Source: Aquimarina rhabdastrellae
GTDB taxonomy: Bacteria > Bacteroidota > Bacteroidia > Flavobacteriales > Flavobacteriaceae
Length of the DNA stretch: 64,000 bases
Reading direction: 5' to 3'
Assembly: GCA_947387485.1 (NCBI GenBank)
Contig: CANDNT010000002.1
Span: forward strand, 496,001-560,000
Position 1 is the first letter of the stretch; every line of letters begins with the position of its first letter. The translations under genes were made by a program, and so were the position numbers. The notes under the pieces were generated by a model. It was not told where the DNA came from. It did no database searches and was given only the letters and a program-made list of their open reading frames with translations. Positions 60,766-64,000 of the stretch are shown one piece after another.

Positions 60766-61326
60766 ATGATCAAATATCATAAAGTAACTTCTTTTTTATT
60801 TATAGCAATCCCAGTGTTATTGATAGGAGGAATATTGCAGTCATGTAAATCTTATGATGATTATAGACCAACGAAAAAGGATCAAAAAGCAATAATTGAA
60901 AATTGGTTAACAACAAGATATAAGGTGTTGAAAAATGTTGAGAATAAGGATACTTTAAAAATATTGTTTATTGAAAAAACAAAAATTAAAGAGATTTTAG
61001 AGAAAAGAAAAGGATCTCCAGTTTCTTTAAAAGAGAGAGATTCTATTTTTTATTATGAAAAGTTTTTCAATGGTAAACCGAAAATTAAAAAAAATAAGAT
61101 AAATAAAAATGAATTTAAGAAAAAAGGAATAGTTCTTTTAAAAGAATTAAAAGAAAAGCATAATAAAATAAAGATTGATAGCATGTCATATCCTTTATTT
61201 AGTCAAAATGGAAAAGAAGCTATTCTATATGGAAGTTCAATTTCAAAAATTATATCTCAGATAATAACATTTAAAAAAAGAGAAGATGGTAAATGGATGA
61301 TGATAGATGTTTTTTCATTTTATTAA
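60766..61326 (+). CDS. Array lipoprotein B3
   Basis: This is a 186-aa lipoprotein (Cys27, GGILQSC). The signal peptide and spacer are like B1 (MIKYHKVTSF), and the C-terminus is like B2 (FKKREDGKWMMIDVFSFY). The centre (about 60-140) is Lys-rich and the most diverged of the set. It follows A2 with the same 40-bp spacer that separates A1 and B1, so it marks a duplicated A-B unit. Confidence 0.75.
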   Translation: MIKYHKVTSFLFIAIPVLLIGGILQSCKSYDDYRPTKKDQKAIIENWLTTRYKVLKNVENKDTLKILFIEKTKIKEILEKRKGSPVSLKERDSIFYYEKFFNGKPKIKKNKINKNEFKKKGIVLLKELKEKHNKIKIDSMSYPLFSQNGKEAILYGSSISKIISQIITFKKREDGKWMMIDVFSFY

Positions 61327-61376
61327 TAATTTTGGAAAGGTGATATATGGTATTTTATGTTAAGAAAAAATATAAA

Positions 61377-61931
61377 ATGATCAAGCCTTATAATGTAGCT
61401 TCTTTTTTACTTAAAGTAATATTAGTGTTATTAACAGGAGGAATATTACAATCATGTAAATCTTATGTTCAATACAAGCCAATAAAAAAAGATCAAAGAG
61501 ATATTTTAAAAAATTGGTTAATTACTAGAAAGAATATTTCTGTTAAAGATGAACAAGAAGATACATTGTATATAACTTTAGTTGATACTGATAGTATTCA
61601 ATACTATTTAGACCATAGAAAGAGGTTTCCAGCAACAATAGAAGAAAAAGATTCGTTGTTTTTTTATGATAATTTTTTTAATAAGACCTTGATATCATAT
61701 AAAAAGTACAATCCAAATAAGAGAAAAGAGAAGAAGAGAGGTATTGTTATTGTAGATAAAGAAGAGTTTTTTTCTAACAAAAAAGTTAATAAGATATCAT
61801 ATCCGTTGTTTAGTCAGGATGGTAAAAAAGCTATTTTATATGGTATGACTATTCATGCAGTCTCTGTTATAATAAGTTATGAAAAAGAAAACAAAAAATG
61901 GACTCCAAAAAGAGTTTTTACTTTCTTTTAA
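61377..61931 (+). CDS. Array lipoprotein A3
   Basis: This is a 184-aa lipoprotein (Cys27, GGILQSC) of subtype A. The region after KKG (IVIVDKEEFFSNKKVNKISY) matches A1 rather than A2. The start is ATG 61377 by alignment with A2; the ATG at 61347 lies in the repeated spacer. The last gene of the array is followed by a terminator. Confidence 0.75.
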   Translation: MIKPYNVASFLLKVILVLLTGGILQSCKSYVQYKPIKKDQRDILKNWLITRKNISVKDEQEDTLYITLVDTDSIQYYLDHRKRFPATIEEKDSLFFYDNFFNKTLISYKKYNPNKRKEKKRGIVIVDKEEFFSNKKVNKISYPLFSQDGKKAILYGMTIHAVSVIISYEKENKKWTPKRVFTFF

Positions 61932-62313
61932 GAGTAGTATACTAAATAATTTACAAAAAAGAGAAACCATAACGGTTTCTCTTTTTTTATGAATTTATAT
62001 ATGTTTTTTGGCCATATCATTTCTTATTTGAAAGTACCTTATAGAAAAATACAGAAATAACAATTTTAATGCGATAGTTTTAATTGAGTAATGGTATTAT
62101 ATCAAAAAGTCTAAATACGTTCTATAAAAGAATTCTATCTAAAAACAATAATGCTTTTATAACACTTAAAATTGAACTAGTTTTGTAAGACAGATACCCC
62201 ATCATACTTATTTAACAAAATAAACCCTATTGCTATAGTATAAAACTATTTATAGTAGATAGGGACGTATAGGTATATAGTAAATAAACAACATCATTCA
62301 AAAACAAAAAAGC
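61932..62313. other. Intergenic region after the lipoprotein array
   Basis: 382 bp. A terminator (61958-61989) lies at its left end. The rest is AT-rich without a recognisable promoter box, RNA or repeat. Confidence 0.5.
61958..61989 (+). terminator. Terminator of the lipoprotein array
   Basis: AGAGAAACC pairs with GGTTTCTCT around ATAAC and is followed by T7. Confidence 0.9.
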
Positions 62314-64000
62314 ATGTACAGTCGTAAGCTTATCGGTTTAGTATTGTTAGTAGCAATGCTCTTCTCTTGTGGGAAAAAAGAAGAAAATAATACAGCAGCA
62401 TACAATGCTTCAGCATTAGAAAAATATCACGAATATGTGTCCGATGTCTCAGTAGGGCGTATTTCTGTGTTAGACGAAGTGTTTGTTGTCTTGCAAAATC
62501 CAGTTGCGGGTTGGAATGATCAACAAGAATTACCAAGTGATATTTTAAAAGTAAATCCCAAAGTAAAAGGAAAAGTAATCGCCTTAAACAATCGTACGAT
62601 TGCTTTTAGACCAGACGAGAAATTTAAAGAAGAAACGACTTATACTTTTACACTCGATTTAAGTCAGTTAGTATCAGAAATTCCATCAGAGTTTGAAGAA
62701 TTTATTTTTGGAGTAGAAACCATCAAACAACAGTTTTCTATTATTACTAATAACTTACAATCATACAGCAAAGATTGGCAATACATAACGGGGACCTTAT
62801 CAGCAAGCGATCAATTGGATATAGAAGCTGCTCAAAAACTGATTAAAGCGAGACAAAAAGGAAACGATATCGCAATTAAATTTGATCAAAACATTCAGAG
62901 ATCACGACAATTTGAATTTACTATAGATAGCATACAACGTTTTGAAGAAGACTCAGAAGTAGAAGTTTCGTGGTCAGGAAAATCTTTTGATATCGATAGT
63001 GAAGGAAAAGAAACAGTAGTAATTCCAGGAAAAAATAACTTTTCGGTATTAGATATATCGGTATCCAATATGGACCAACAATATATCAATATCAACTTTA
63101 CAGATCCTTTAAAGAAAAAACAAAACTTTGATGGATTAGTAACTATATCTGGAGCTAACCGATTAAAATATACAGTAGAAGGAAATAACCTAAAAGTATA
63201 TCCGAGAGGAGAACTAAAAGGAACGCTAGAAGTAACTATATTTCAAGGAATAAAGAGTGTAGATAATTATAAATTAAAAAACACTTATACAGAACAAGTT
63301 TCCTTTGAACAGATTAAACCAGAAGTTAGGTTGTTACAAAGTGGAGTAATACTTCCAGATTCAAAGAATTTAAAATTCAATTTTGAAGCAGTTAATCTTA
63401 AAGCGGTAGAATTAGTAGTCATGAAAATTTATCAAGATAATGTACTACAATTTTTGCAAACCAATAATCTAAAAGACGGAGGAAATATTAGAGCAGTAGC
63501 GAGACCAGTTGCTAGAAAATTAATAAACCTTCAAGAAAATAAAGGATTAAATCTAAGTAAATGGAATGCTTTTGCTGTAGATCTAAAAGAGTTAATAACT
63601 CCAGATCCAGGTGCTATTTATAGAATAGAATTGAAATATAAAAAAGCCTATTCACTGTACAAATGTGATGATACCGAAGCGACCAAAGAAACATTAAGTG
63701 TAGAAGAACTTGCAACGAATTTTGACGAAGAAGAAGAATCGAGTTATTGGGACTCGGCACAATATTATTACGAAGATTATTACTACGATTGGAATGATAG
63801 AGATAATCCATGTACATCATCATATTATACTAATAAAAAAATAAGTGCAAACATACTGGCAACCAATTTGGGAGTTGTGGTTAAAAAAGGATTAAATCAT
63901 ACATATAGTTTTGCGGTAAGTGATATTGTAACGACGACGCCCAAAGCAGGTGCAACAGTAAAAATATACAATTACCAACAGCAAGAAGTAGGGATGAGTA
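62314..64000 (+). CDS. Alpha-2-macroglobulin-like lipoprotein, N-terminal part
   Basis: This is an open reading frame of 562 codons that runs off the window. The product is a lipoprotein (Cys19, AMLFSC). The following region has N-terminal MG-like beta-sandwich domains (e.g. VLDEVFVVLQNPVAGW, NNRTIAFRPDEKFKEETTYTFTL, LKVYPRGELKGTLEVTIF), then a Tyr/Asp/Glu-rich insert (about 455-505) and an ILATNLGVVVKKG segment. The layout matches bacterial alpha-2-macroglobulin (YfhM-type) proteins of Bacteroidota, periplasmic protease traps. The thioester region and receptor-like C-terminus are outside the window. It is not an array member: the sequence and spacing differ. Confidence 0.8.
   Translation, partial: MYSRKLIGLVLLVAMLFSCGKKEENNTAAYNASALEKYHEYVSDVSVGRISVLDEVFVVLQNPVAGWNDQQELPSDILKVNPKVKGKVIALNNRTIAFRPDEKFKEETTYTFTLDLSQLVSEIPSEFEEFIFGVETIKQQFSIITNNLQSYSKDWQYITGTLSASDQLDIEAAQKLIKARQKGNDIAIKFDQNIQRSRQFEFTIDSIQRFEEDSEVEVSWSGKSFDIDSEGKETVVIPGKNNFSVLDISVSNMDQQYININFTDPLKKKQNFDGLVTISGANRLKYTVEGNNLKVYPRGELKGTLEVTIFQGIKSVDNYKLKNTYTEQVSFEQIKPEVRLLQSGVILPDSKNLKFNFEAVNLKAVELVVMKIYQDNVLQFLQTNNLKDGGNIRAVARPVARKLINLQENKGLNLSKWNAFAVDLKELITPDPGAIYRIELKYKKAYSLYKCDDTEATKETLSVEELATNFDEEEESSYWDSAQYYYEDYYYDWNDRDNPCTSSYYTNKKISANILATNLGVVVKKGLNHTYSFAVSDIVTTTPKAGATVKIYNYQQQEVGMS

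Larger units (their letters stand above)
58395..61931 (+). repeat. Tandem array of six paralogous lipoprotein genes
   Basis: Six genes of 173-190 codons in the order A1-B1-B2-A2-B3-A3. Near-identical spacers recur (about 40 bp after A1 and A2, and about 50 bp before A2 and A3), which shows duplication of A-B and B-A units followed by divergence. A terminator follows the last copy. Confidence 0.85.

Noticed and set aside
56675-61931. Phage or transposon origin of the lipoprotein island
   Set aside because: No integrase, transposase, terminal repeats or tRNA-edge duplication could be found; composition is similar to the neighbours.

Overview
The window is chromosomal DNA of a marine-type flavobacterium (Bacteroidota, Flavobacteriaceae; Aquimarina or a close relative is a guess). 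The evidence is the low GC content, repeated TAnnTTTG -7 promoter boxes, type IX secretion (T9SS) C-terminal sorting domains, a PorZ-like gene next to recO, FecI/FecR/TonB signalling, UpxY/NusG-like regulation and many short-signal lipoproteins. No phage, insertion sequence or CRISPR array was seen. Most of the window is ordinary chromosome interspersed with accessory islands.

Layout. 1-8.8 kb: the end of a Cys/Met-metabolism PLP enzyme, gdhA, porZ-like, recO, a haem-type TonB receptor, a HAD phosphatase and a lipoprotein. 8.9-16.3 kb: an astacin-like lipoprotein protease, a DUF2452-like protein, then an ECF sigma / FecR / STN-TonB receptor / Ig-DM13 lipoprotein / outer-membrane-protein cluster. 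16.4-21.4 kb (minus strand): a secreted unknown, a di-haem peroxidase with a PhoX-like lipoprotein, and a one-TM unknown protein. 21.4-27.7 kb: phased direct repeats, a tiny lipoprotein behind a foldable leader, a TPR histidine kinase and response regulator, then a UpxY-type antiterminator, an Sfp-type phosphopantetheinyl transferase and a GH3 enzyme.

27.8-37.8 kb holds the most unusual neighbourhood. A previously unlisted 52-aa double-glycine-leader, Cys-rich peptide lies downstream of a small lipoprotein and a periplasmic TPR-CHAT (caspase-like) protease. Divergent from these is a sigma factor / one-TM TPR putative anti-sigma pair, followed by a giant G8-domain T9SS protein. A two-part motif (AATCGC-n6/8-TGTTACCCT) occurs upstream of both the lipoprotein/CHAT unit and the peptide gene. 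I infer a sensing or proteolysis module with a peptide effector or signal, which is untested.

37.8-56.5 kb is mainly housekeeping: an M28 peptidase, an AraC regulator, four tandem tRNA-Asn genes in 144-bp repeats, RseP, SCO, feoA-feoB with two small companions, EamA, a TerB/DnaJ protein, bacilliredoxin, a plsC/acyl-ACP desaturase/HD set, radical SAM, isoaspartyl peptidase, and a 5'-nucleotidase split into two genes in reversed order. 56.7-61.9 kb is an accessory island: an HExxH lipoprotein overlapping the first of six tandem paralogous lipoproteins that form a mosaic array. The window ends inside an alpha-2-macroglobulin-like lipoprotein gene.
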